Positions 1 to 6,650 are shown, numbered from the stretch's first letter. The stretch: 12,953 nt of DNA from Campylobacteraceae bacterium (GCA_027056615.1 JALUKJ010000120.1:1-12953); one strand, 5' to 3'. Numbers and translations: made by a program. Notes: generated by a model from the letters alone, not told the origin.

Positions 1-43
1 TGGATATGATATTCCGTCGAACTCAGGTTAAAAGGATAAAATA

Positions 44-1147
44 ATGGAATATATAACACTTTTTTTAAATGCATTGATAAATTTAAGCAATGCAATGGCT
101 CCCTACATTTTGTTTGGGCTTATTTTTGCAGGAGTTCTACATGAACTTGTTCCTGAGACATTGGTAACTAAACACTTGGGGAAAGAGAATATTTGGTCGG
201 TTATTAAGTCAACAGTTTTTGGAATACCTCTACCTGTCTGTTCTTGTGGGGTTATTCCTTTGGCAACAAGTATTAAAAAGTCAGGGGCTTCAAAAGGGGC
301 AACACTCTCATTTCTTATTTCAACACCCATTACAGGGGTAGACTCAATTATGGCTACCTATGGAATCTTTGGGTGGATATTTACTATTTATAGAGCAATA
401 ACTTCTATGGTTATTGCTATGGTAGCAGGAATTTTAACAAATCTCTTTGACAAAGAAGAAGAGAAACCTAAACCTGCTTTTAGTATGAATGCTTCAGCTT
501 CAACTTCATTTGGTTTATCTCCTAAGGTAGGTTCTACCTCGATGTCTGCCCAAAAACCTTCATGCTGTAGTTCTACTAAAACAAAAAAAGATAATTTTAT
601 TGTTCGTGTCTACAACTATGCATTTGGAACACTCTTAAAAGATATTGCAAAACCTCTATTTTGGGGTTTAATCTTAGGAGCATTAATTACCGTAGCTATT
701 CCCTCTAATCTTAGTGAAATATTAGTAGAGTACTCTTGGCTCTCTTATATTGTAGTCATTATTATTGCTGTACCAATGTATGTTTGTGCTACAGCTTCAC
801 TTCCTATTGCAGCAGGATTAATGCTTTCAGGTGTTTCAGCAGGGGCAGCTTTTGTTTTTCTTTCAGCTGGACCAGCAACCAATACGGTAACCATAGGTGT
901 GGTAAAAAAGATGTTAGGTACACGCTCTCTTTACATCTATTTAGGTAGTATTGTTATTGGAAGTATTGTTTTTGGTTTAGGACTTGACTATATTTTCTCA
1001 ACATCAGAGCTTGACCCTAAAAGTTTAGTTCATATGGGGGAACACGCTGGATTTGTTGCTGTTATCTCTAGTATTTTACTTTGGCTCTTTGTGGGGTATT
1101 ATATTTTAAAGCCATATTTTTTAAAATTTTTCAAAAATGCTACTTAA
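44..1147 (+). CDS. SO_0444-family Cu/Zn efflux permease
   Basis: This is a polytopic inner-membrane permease of the ArsP/DUF318 type, closest by sequence character to the SO_0444-type Cu/Zn efflux transporters; characterised relatives export metal ions. I see about eight to nine hydrophobic segments in two blocks (roughly residues 10-132 and 200-360). They are separated by a hydrophilic loop (about 133-195) rich in Ser, Thr and Lys that carries a vicinal Cys pair at C174-C175. The first block has the family signature PVCSCG (C66-S-C68) followed by a conserved STPITG stretch. The second block has C248 in VCATASLP. These cysteines are plausible metal ligands. An AAAAGGA ribosome binding site lies about 7 nt before the ATG at 44. 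The length of 367 residues fits the family, and a terminator directly follows. The metal specificity is inferred from family, not from the sequence; an arsenical permease is the main alternative. Confidence 0.85.
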   Translation: MEYITLFLNALINLSNAMAPYILFGLIFAGVLHELVPETLVTKHLGKENIWSVIKSTVFGIPLPVCSCGVIPLATSIKKSGASKGATLSFLISTPITGVDSIMATYGIFGWIFTIYRAITSMVIAMVAGILTNLFDKEEEKPKPAFSMNASASTSFGLSPKVGSTSMSAQKPSCCSSTKTKKDNFIVRVYNYAFGTLLKDIAKPLFWGLILGALITVAIPSNLSEILVEYSWLSYIVVIIIAVPMYVCATASLPIAAGLMLSGVSAGAAFVFLSAGPATNTVTIGVVKKMLGTRSLYIYLGSIVIGSIVFGLGLDYIFSTSELDPKSLVHMGEHAGFVAVISSILLWLFVGYYILKPYFLKFFKNAT

Positions 1148-1160
1148 GTAGCATTTTTTT
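1133..1160 (+). terminator. Rho-independent terminator of the permease gene
   Basis: A perfect 13-bp inverted repeat (left arm 1133-1145, right arm 1146-1158, no unpaired centre base) runs straight into a T tract ending at 1160. The permease stop codon TAA (1145-1147) sits at the exact centre of the palindrome, so the hairpin is partly coding. In RNA a few central bases must stay unpaired to form the loop. Confidence 0.85.
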
Positions 1161-1175
1161 CTCTTCTATTTGCTT

Positions 1176-1181
1176 TATAAT
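1176..1181 (+). promoter_or_regulatory. -10 box upstream of the yfdX-like gene
   Basis: A perfect TATAAT lies 60 bp before the ATG at 1242, preceded by TG at 1171-1172 and a T-rich stretch. There is no recognisable -35 box, as is common in Campylobacterota. Transcription would start near 1188, just before the palindrome at 1192-1210. Confidence 0.55.
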
Positions 1182-1191
1182 CCTTTTTGAG

Positions 1192-1210
1192 TTTAGTCAC
1201 CTTGACTAAA
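1192..1210 (+). promoter_or_regulatory. Palindromic candidate operator before the yfdX-like gene
   Basis: TTTAGTCA (1192-1199) and TGACTAAA (1203-1210) form a perfect 8-bp inverted repeat around a 3-nt centre (CCT). It lies right at or after the predicted transcription start, where a repressor dimer would block initiation. It is not followed by a T run, so it is not a terminator. No regulator gene is present in the window; the operator role is an inference. Confidence 0.4.
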
Positions 1211-1241
1211 TAAACTTAACAAAAATAAGAAGGATTAATAA

Positions 1242-2138
1242 ATGAAAAAAACAATATTATCTACATTGGTATCAACACTACTTTTAAGTTCATTGGCAAT
1301 AGCAGACGAACATAAAAATCTAACAAGTCAAGAGGTGAGTTCAAAAGCGACTCAGACAGCAACGATAAAAGCAAAAGATAATAAAGTAAAATTAGTTCAA
1401 GAGGCATTAGAGTCACTAAAGTTTTCAGCAAAAGCAGTTGATGAGTTAAATCAAAACAAGGTAGATGAAGCTAAAAAAAGCATTGAGTTAGCACTTGGAA
1501 AATTGGAGTCAATTTTAGCTTCTGAAGATACACCAAAACTTCTACCTATTGAGAATCAAATTGTAATTAAAAATTTTGTTGGAACATCAGATGATGTTAA
1601 AAAAGCATTAGCAGAAGTTAAAACACTTTTAAATGATGGAAAAGTTCAAGAGGCAGGAGAGCTTCTTATCTCACTACAGAGTGAAATAGATGTTACTACT
1701 GTTAGTCTACTTTTAGCCTCTTATCCTGATGCTCTAAAATTAGCCTCTAAATATCTAATAGAGAAGCATCCTGCAAAGGCAAAACATGTTTTAGAGATTG
1801 CTTTAAATACTTTTGCACAAGATGAGCAGATTATTCCAATTCCATTGATTAACTCTTTAGAGCTAGTAGATGTAGCTTCAAAGATTGCAAAAGAAGATAA
1901 AGAACAGGCACTTAAACATTTAGCCTTGGCAAAAGATGACCTAAAAAAAGCTGAAGCATTAGGCTATATTAGTAGTAGTACAACAACCTACAAACAACTA
2001 GATGAGTTGATTGAGAAGACCCAAAAAGAGGTAAAAGGTCCAAACAAAGCAGAGAAACTCTTTAAAGAGCTTGGAGAGAAGCTAAGTGAGTTTAAAAATA
2101 AAATTTTATCAACAGATGAGAAAAGTGAAAAAAAATAA
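1242..2138 (+). CDS. Secreted YfdX-family protein
   Basis: This is a predicted periplasmic helical protein resembling the YfdX family. E. coli YfdX belongs to the EvgA acid and drug resistance regulon, but the biochemical role of the family is not settled. Residues 1-21 form a clear signal peptide (MKK, a hydrophobic core, cleavage likely after AIA). The mature part is rich in Lys, Glu, Ala and Leu. A YfdX-like domain covers roughly residues 45-245, including the segments LPIENQIV and the repeated helical stretches around PAKAKHVLEIAL and QIIPIPLINSLELVDVA. The last 50 residues are highly charged and probably helical or coiled coil. At 298 residues it is longer than the E. coli protein of about 211. 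An AGAAGGA ribosome binding site precedes the ATG by about 7 nt. It has its own promoter and appears monocistronic. The family call is by pattern, so I hold it moderately. Confidence 0.7.
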   Translation: MKKTILSTLVSTLLLSSLAIADEHKNLTSQEVSSKATQTATIKAKDNKVKLVQEALESLKFSAKAVDELNQNKVDEAKKSIELALGKLESILASEDTPKLLPIENQIVIKNFVGTSDDVKKALAEVKTLLNDGKVQEAGELLISLQSEIDVTTVSLLLASYPDALKLASKYLIEKHPAKAKHVLEIALNTFAQDEQIIPIPLINSLELVDVASKIAKEDKEQALKHLALAKDDLKKAEALGYISSSTTTYKQLDELIEKTQKEVKGPNKAEKLFKELGEKLSEFKNKILSTDEKSEKK

Positions 2139-2152
2139 TAAAAGGGCTATAA

Positions 2153-2284
2153 TCAGGGGCAACAAGTTCACTTGCCATTGCTTTACAATATGCTCAAAGC
2201 GTTTGTAAGGTTTTAGGTGCAAAATTTGATGATATTAAGCATAAGAGTGAGATAGAGCTAATAAAAGAGAAGCAATTAGCTTAG
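2153..2284 (+). pseudogene. 3' remnant of an unidentified gene
   Basis: An open frame of 43 codons ends in TAG at 2282-2284 and is preceded in frame by a TAA at 2150-2152. It has no ATG, GTG or TTG start and no ribosome binding site. The deduced peptide (SGATSSLAIALQYA near the start, KVLGAKFDDIKHKSE in the middle) reads like the C-terminal end of a normal soluble protein, not random sequence. The Gly-rich turn followed by a long helix might fit the last helix of a flavodoxin-like reductase, but I cannot identify the parent. A TATAAT (2148-2153) abuts the 5' edge of the fragment, which could mark a deletion junction. The remnant suggests gene decay between the yfdX-like gene and the LicD operon. 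Confidence 0.45.
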
Positions 2285-2306
2285 TAGGCGTTTCATTTCT
2301 TTACTT

Positions 2307-2312
2307 TATAAT
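2307..2312 (+). promoter_or_regulatory. -10 box of the cytidylyltransferase-aminotransferase-LicD operon
   Basis: The sequence CTTTATAATC contains a perfect TATAAT in an AT-rich stretch. It resembles the yfdX-like promoter, which reads CTTTATAATC at 1173-1182. The start would lie near 2319, giving a leader of about 80 nt that carries the inverted repeats at 2320-2376. Confidence 0.55.
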
Positions 2313-2319
2313 CTAAATA

Positions 2320-2376
2320 GTAATCTCTTATATTTAAGAGTAACTATCTCTAGGTAAGATTATGTTACTCTTCTTA
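2320..2376 (+). promoter_or_regulatory. Structured 5' leader with three related arms
   Basis: CTCTTA (2325-2330) can pair with TAAGAG (2335-2340) across a 4-nt loop. AAGAGTAAC (2336-2344) can instead pair perfectly with GTTACTCTT (2364-2372) across a 19-nt loop. The AAGAG segment is shared, so the two hairpins exclude each other. Seen as DNA, this is three copies of a GTTACTCTTA-like word: 2320-2330 imperfect, 2335-2344 inverted, 2364-2376 with an insertion. No T tract follows, so it is not an ordinary terminator. It could be an operator array or a translational switch upstream of the AGGGAG ribosome binding site (2386-2391). Confidence 0.4.
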
Positions 2377-2397
2377 CTATGATACAGGGAGATTGCT

Positions 2398-3762
2398 ATG
2401 AAGAACAAAAAGACAGTTATAACCTACGGAACGTATGATATGCTCCACGTTGGGCATATGAATCTACTAAAACGTGCAAAAGCGTTGGGTGACTACCTCA
2501 TTGTAGGGGTTACCGATGAGAACTACGATCGTTCAAGAGGTAAACTCAATGTAGTTGAGAGTACCAAAAAGCGTGTTAAAGCTATTGAAGCTTTAGATTT
2601 TGTAGACAAGGTCATTGTAGAGACCCATAAAAACCAAAAAGCAGAAGATATGGTCAAGTATGATGTTGACATCTTTGCTATTGGTGATGATTGGGTTGGG
2701 TACTTTGATTATTTGAATGAATATACTCATGTTGAGTACTTAGCTCGAACTGAAGGAATCTCTAGTACTAAACTACGAAAAGAGAACTTCGATATCATTA
2801 AGATGGGATTGGTTGGTTTAGGAAAAGATACGCAAGCTTTTGTTGATGAGTCACAATTTGTCTCTAATGTCAAAATTAATCGTATCTATGCTAAAGATTT
2901 TTTAGCAGTAAAGGCTTTTACTAAAGATAATAAGCTTATTAAATATGGTCATGATAACTATGATGAGTTTTTAGACAGTACCATTCAAGCAGTTTATATA
3001 GATACACAGTTAGGAGAGCATTATACCTATATTAAAAAGGCTCTCTTAGCAGGTAAGCATGTTCTATGTGAAAATCCTATTGCTTTAGAGAAAGATGAGC
3101 TAAAAGAGCTACTCTCTTTAGCTAAAAAAGAGAAAAAACTACTTCTCTCTGCTGTTAAAACAGCTTTTTTACCTGCATTTAATCAACTCTTTAAAGAGTT
3201 AGATACTGGAGTAATTGGTGAGGTTAAAGAGGTTCGTGCCACAAGAACTTCACTCTACAAAGAGAAACACTACTCTGAAAGTTTCATTCAACAAGGTGCA
3301 ACTAATATCCTCTCTTCTTACACTTCTTTACTGGTCAATAAAGTACTTGGAAAACCAAAAAGCATTACTTTTTTCCCACAAGAGGAGAATGGTTACGATA
3401 TTAATAATCTCATTGTTACTAGACATAAAAATGGAGCGTTAGGTATTGCTAATGTAGCTGTTGGTATGAAGTCCGAGGGTGATGCTGTTATCTCTGGGAC
3501 TAAGGGGTATATCTATATTCCTGCTCCATGGTGGTTAACTAAAAAATTTGAAGTACGTTTTGAAGATACTCATAAAACATTGACCTTTAACTATGAGTTT
3601 GAGGGTGATGGTTTACGCTATATGATAGCAGAATTTACATCACTAATTCAGCGTGGAAAGAACAAATCTAAGATGCTTACCCCCTCAAATATAGTGGGTA
3701 TTAACCGAATACTTTTAGAGTACAACGATAGTAAAAAAACAAAAAACAAGAAGGAAAAGTAG
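2398..3762 (+). CDS. Cytidylyltransferase / Gfo-Idh-type oxidoreductase fusion
   Basis: This is a two-domain cytoplasmic enzyme. Residues 1 to about 130 are a TagD-like (glycerol-3-phosphate-type) cytidylyltransferase. It has the nucleotide-binding HVGH at 17-20 after TYGTYDMLH, the conserved RGK at 47-49, the GDDW motif at 96-99 and the hallmark RTEGISST at 117-124. The known reaction of that family joins CTP and an alcohol phosphate to give a CDP-alcohol plus pyrophosphate. Residues about 134-450 resemble a Gfo/Idh/MocA oxidoreductase, with a Rossmann start GLVGLG (137-142), HYTYIKKALLAGKHVL before the signature, and GVIGEVKEVRA later. The usual EKP motif reads ENP (225-227), so the catalytic Lys is Asn. 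The usual downstream GGxxxDxGxH/Y region is also degenerate. The third Rossmann glycine is missing too. The domain may be altered or non-catalytic. An AGGGAG ribosome binding site precedes the ATG. It is the first gene of the operon and ends directly at the aminotransferase start. Confidence 0.8.
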   Translation: MKNKKTVITYGTYDMLHVGHMNLLKRAKALGDYLIVGVTDENYDRSRGKLNVVESTKKRVKAIEALDFVDKVIVETHKNQKAEDMVKYDVDIFAIGDDWVGYFDYLNEYTHVEYLARTEGISSTKLRKENFDIIKMGLVGLGKDTQAFVDESQFVSNVKINRIYAKDFLAVKAFTKDNKLIKYGHDNYDEFLDSTIQAVYIDTQLGEHYTYIKKALLAGKHVLCENPIALEKDELKELLSLAKKEKKLLLSAVKTAFLPAFNQLFKELDTGVIGEVKEVRATRTSLYKEKHYSESFIQQGATNILSSYTSLLVNKVLGKPKSITFFPQEENGYDINNLIVTRHKNGALGIANVAVGMKSEGDAVISGTKGYIYIPAPWWLTKKFEVRFEDTHKTLTFNYEFEGDGLRYMIAEFTSLIQRGKNKSKMLTPSNIVGINRILLEYNDSKKTKNKKEK

Positions 3763-4842
3763 ATGATATATGAAGATTACTACATCTTTACACCAGGACC
3801 TGTAAAGATGAGCGATGAGATTTTAGAAGTAGGGTCAAAACAGACCCCATACTTTAGAAACTGTGAGTTTTCAGATGTAACTTATGCATGTGAAAAAGGT
3901 TTACTAGAGATGGTAAATGCTCCAGAGGGTTCAAAAGTTATCTTCTTAACTGCTTCAGGTACAGCAGGTATGGAGTCAACGGTTATGAACCTTTTAACCA
4001 AAGATGATAATGCATTAGTAGTTCATGGTGGTGGTTTTGGAGGTCGTTTTGTAGATATATGTGATGTTCATGGTGTGCCTCATACAGACTTTAAAGTAAA
4101 AGATACCAATCTATATGATATAGAAGAGTTAGCTCCAAAAGAGAACTATACCTCTCTTATTGTAAATGCTCATGAGACATCTGTAGGTCATCTTTATGAT
4201 TTAGATGCTATGGGAGCTTATGCTAAGAAGAACGATTTACTATTTATTGTTGATGCTATCTCTATGTTAGTAACTGACCCAATAGATATGCAGTCGCAAA
4301 ATATAGATGTAGTAATTGCTAGTAGTCAAAAGGGTTTAGCTCTTCCTCCAGGTCTTACAATGGTTGTTTTAGCTCCAAGAGCTTTAGAAAAAGTACAAGA
4401 TATTAATAGTCTCTACTTTAACTTCAAAGACTACTTAAGAAATGGTGAACGAGGTCAAACCCCTTATACTCCTGCTGTAACCATTATGTTACAATTAGAA
4501 GCTAGACTTAACCAAATCAACCGAAGAGGTGGAGTACAACAGAGCATAAAAAGAGCTAAAGATATTGCCGATTACTTTAGAGAAGAGATAAAGGGATTAC
4601 CATTAAAAGAGTATACTCCATATATGCCAAATGCCATGACTACACTCACCCCAACGGATGGTAAGTCTGCGATGGATATTGTTAATGGTTTAGAAGATGG
4701 TTACAAAGTGATGGTTTGTCCAAATGGTGGGGCAGAGCGTGAGACTATTTTTAGAGTCTCTCACATGGGAGATATGACTAGAGCTTATACTGATGTGTTG
4801 ATTGATGCTCTTTATGATTACTACGGTATGAAAAGAGCATAG
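3763..4842 (+). CDS. Class V (fold type I) PLP-dependent aminotransferase
   Basis: This protein belongs to the group that includes serine-pyruvate/alanine-glyoxylate and 2-aminoethylphosphonate aminotransferases. The N-terminal TPGPVKMS (10-17) is the usual substrate-side motif. SGTAG (65-69) would hold the PLP phosphate, D164 in VDAISM would contact the pyridine nitrogen, and K190 in SSQKGLALPPGL is the Schiff-base lysine. TPYTPAV near residue 235 is also typical. At 359 residues it is full length and its catalytic residues look intact. The ATG follows the upstream TAG with no spacer, and AAGAAGGAAAAG just before supplies the ribosome binding site. It sits between a CTP-activating enzyme and LicD. 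I infer that it aminates a keto or aldehyde small phosphate, or its CDP derivative, to give the head group that LicD transfers. The exact substrate cannot be read from the sequence. Confidence 0.85.
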   Translation: MIYEDYYIFTPGPVKMSDEILEVGSKQTPYFRNCEFSDVTYACEKGLLEMVNAPEGSKVIFLTASGTAGMESTVMNLLTKDDNALVVHGGGFGGRFVDICDVHGVPHTDFKVKDTNLYDIEELAPKENYTSLIVNAHETSVGHLYDLDAMGAYAKKNDLLFIVDAISMLVTDPIDMQSQNIDVVIASSQKGLALPPGLTMVVLAPRALEKVQDINSLYFNFKDYLRNGERGQTPYTPAVTIMLQLEARLNQINRRGGVQQSIKRAKDIADYFREEIKGLPLKEYTPYMPNAMTTLTPTDGKSAMDIVNGLEDGYKVMVCPNGGAERETIFRVSHMGDMTRAYTDVLIDALYDYYGMKRA

Positions 4843-5616
4843 ATGGCAATAGACCCAAAAGAGTTACGTCAAGCTCAACTTATTATGTTAGAGATGTTGG
4901 TAGAGTTTGATGCTATTTGTCAAAAGCACAACTTAAAGTATTGGCTAGATTCAGGTACACTTTTAGGGGCTGTTCGTCATAAGGGGTTTATTCCTTGGGA
5001 CGATGACATTGACCTCTCTATGCCTGTGGAGGACTATAATAAATTTATAGATATTGGGGCTTCTGAACTCTCTGAAAATATCTTTTTTCAAACTAAAGAG
5101 ACCGACCCAAATTTTAAATTTGACTACATGAAACTACGTTCAAACAGAGCCTCTATTGTCGAGTTTCATGAAGAGGGTAGAGATGTAGGCTATCATCAAG
5201 GTGTCTTTATTGATATTTTTCCAATGTTAACTCTTCCAAATAGCTCATTTCATAAGAAGTTTTATGATGGTATTTTTCAATTTATTCGCTCTGTCTCTGC
5301 TGTAAGTTTACATACTCCAGCTGGAGAGGATTACCCTGAAATAAGAGAGAAGTTAGTAAAAGCTCTCTCTCTTATGCATCAAGGGTGGGATAAAAAGGAT
5401 TTAAAGGTTATCTACGGTGGAGAGATGCCTGATGTTTCGGCATGGTTTGACATAGATGAGATTTTTCCTCTTTCTAAAATAGAGTTTGAGGGTTTAGCAT
5501 TTTATGCTCCTAAAAATTCTCAACACTATTTAAGTTCAATATACTCTTTTAACTTTATGGAGCTTCCTCCTCCAGAGAAACGTACTATTCATGCTTTAGA
5601 GATTGTAATTAAGTAA
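4843..5616 (+). CDS. LicD-family phosphotransferase
   Basis: LicD proteins transfer phosphocholine or related phospho-alcohol groups from a CDP donor to sugars on surface glycans. The signature is intact: YWLDSGTLLGAVRHKGFIPW at 33-52, then DDDID (53-57), which supplies the metal-binding acidic residues. The middle part has FIDIFPM, and the C-terminus has the family-typical LPPPEKRTIH. At 257 residues it is full length, with no membrane segment, so it acts at the cytoplasmic face. The ATG directly follows the TAG of the aminotransferase (TAGATG), and the only ribosome binding site is a weak AAAAGAG, which suggests translational coupling. As the last gene of the operon it probably consumes the CDP-activated product of the two upstream enzymes. 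No choline kinase, choline transporter or glycosyltransferase lies nearby, so the acceptor and the exact group are unknown. Confidence 0.87.
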   Translation: MAIDPKELRQAQLIMLEMLVEFDAICQKHNLKYWLDSGTLLGAVRHKGFIPWDDDIDLSMPVEDYNKFIDIGASELSENIFFQTKETDPNFKFDYMKLRSNRASIVEFHEEGRDVGYHQGVFIDIFPMLTLPNSSFHKKFYDGIFQFIRSVSAVSLHTPAGEDYPEIREKLVKALSLMHQGWDKKDLKVIYGGEMPDVSAWFDIDEIFPLSKIEFEGLAFYAPKNSQHYLSSIYSFNFMELPPPEKRTIHALEIVIK

Positions 5617-5621
5617 GAACC

Positions 5622-5650
5622 CCACCTCTATAAATGAGGTGGATTATTTT
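5622..5650 (+). terminator. Terminator of the LicD operon
   Basis: CCACCTC (5622-5628) and GAGGTGG (5636-5642) form a GC-rich 7-bp stem with a 7-nt loop, followed by ATTATTTT. It begins 5 nt after the licD stop codon and ends just before the stop of the convergent LysM gene. On the minus strand the hairpin is followed by GGTTCTTAC, so it is a weaker terminator in that direction. Confidence 0.75.
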
Positions 5651-5651
5651 G

Positions 5652-6650
5652 TTATCTTGGCACATATACTTTTTGCCCTAAACGTAACAGTGAACGACTA
5701 CTCTTAATTTTATAGTTTGCTCTAATTATTCTACTGACAGCTCTTTCATCTCCATAAAATTTTTTAGCAATTAGTGCTAAAGTATTACCTTTTTCAACAA
5801 TAATATATCTTCTTCTCCTTTTGTTATCTTTTCTTGGTATAATCAACTTCTCCCCAACATGAAGAGCTGTCTTTTCACTTTTAATTCTTCTATTGGCTCT
5901 AATAATTCTTTTATATTCCATCTCATTACCATAAAATCGTTTTGCCAATATAAGCAAAGTGTCACCTTTTCTTACATGAATAATTTTAGGCTCTATCTTC
6001 TCATAATGAATAACAAATGATGGTGTTCTTTTTTTTATTAAAACCTTTTTTTCTTTTGGCTTGGGTGTAATAACCTCTTCATAAATTATTTCTTCTACTT
6101 TAGGCTTTGATACTATGTCGATTTTATTTACTTTATCAACTTTATTATCTACTTTTTCTACCTTATTTTCTTTTTCAATTACTGTAGGCATAGCAAGTGC
6201 CTCTACGTAGTGTGTAGGAGCTTCTTTTTCAACTACTGTTGTAGGCATAGTATGTGTAGGAGCTTCTTTAGGTTCTTCTACTTTTTTAACAATAACAAGA
6301 GGTTCTTTCTCCTCCTTTTGTGTTAATACTTTCTCTTCAATAGGTTGTTTCGTAATTGGTGTTGTAGTCTCTTCAATTGTTTTAGTTGTTGTTTCTACCT
6401 TAGGTATTACTAAATTTTCATGCTTCTCAACCTTCTCTTTATTTTGTGTTAAATAAAAAGCTCCTCCTCCAACTAAAAGAGCAATCATAGGTAAAACTAC
6501 TTTCATCTTATTGGTTTGTTGAGGCTCTTCTTCTACATAATAGCTATTATCTTCCGTAGTAATAACTTGATACTCCTCATCAACACTAGGTCCCTCTATC
6601 TTCTTGACAATAATATTCTCTTCTTGATTTGAATTGCTTTCTGACATCAT
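5652..6650 (-). CDS. Membrane-anchored protein with two LysM domains
   Basis: This is a predicted peptidoglycan-binding envelope protein. Residues 1-48 are acidic and hydrophilic, and about 51-67 (VVLPMIALLVGGGAFYL) form a single membrane segment. The layout suggests a cytoplasmic N-terminus with the rest in the periplasm. Residues about 70-225 are a low-complexity linker rich in Glu, Lys, Val, Thr and Pro with internal duplications. Two LysM domains close the protein: one begins IHVRKGDTLLILAKRFYG and the other YIIVEKGNTLALIAKKFYG, each ending in an IP/VPR motif. They are similar enough to suggest duplication. Two adjacent ATG codons follow an AGGAAG ribosome binding site (6654-6659); either start fits, and the second (6647) gives 331 residues. 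No catalytic domain is attached, so a scaffold or wall-anchoring role is more likely than hydrolysis. The membrane segment set back from the N-terminus argues against a cleaved signal peptide. Confidence 0.75.
   Translation of the reverse strand: MMSESNSNQEENIIVKKIEGPSVDEEYQVITTEDNSYYVEEEPQQTNKMKVVLPMIALLVGGGAFYLTQNKEKVEKHENLVIPKVETTTKTIEETTTPITKQPIEEKVLTQKEEKEPLVIVKKVEEPKEAPTHTMPTTVVEKEAPTHYVEALAMPTVIEKENKVEKVDNKVDKVNKIDIVSKPKVEEIIYEEVITPKPKEKKVLIKKRTPSFVIHYEKIEPKIIHVRKGDTLLILAKRFYGNEMEYKRIIRANRRIKSEKTALHVGEKLIIPRKDNKRRRRYIIVEKGNTLALIAKKFYGDERAVSRIIRANYKIKSSRSLLRLGQKVYVPR
6184..6269 (-). repeat. Short direct repeats in the LysM linker
   Basis: TGTGTAGGAGCTTCTTT occurs at 6211-6227 and again at 6253-6269 (42 bp apart, 14 codons). 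GTAGGCATAG occurs at 6184-6193 and 6241-6250 (57 bp apart, 19 codons). They encode the repeated EAPTH and AMPT/TMPT stretches of the linker. The offsets are whole codons, so copy-number change would keep the frame and only alter linker length. Confidence 0.6.

Noticed and set aside
1..43. Possible 3' end of an upstream gene (frame 2 ends in TAA at 29-31; frame 3 ends in TAA at 42-44 overlapping the permease ATG).
   Set aside because: Only 10 to 13 codons are visible, two frames are equally possible, and neither peptide is recognisable.
3215..3442. Second plus-strand frame inside the cytidylyltransferase-oxidoreductase fusion gene.
   Set aside because: It overlaps a gene with a clear domain signature throughout, has no plausible ribosome binding site and its composition is not protein-like.
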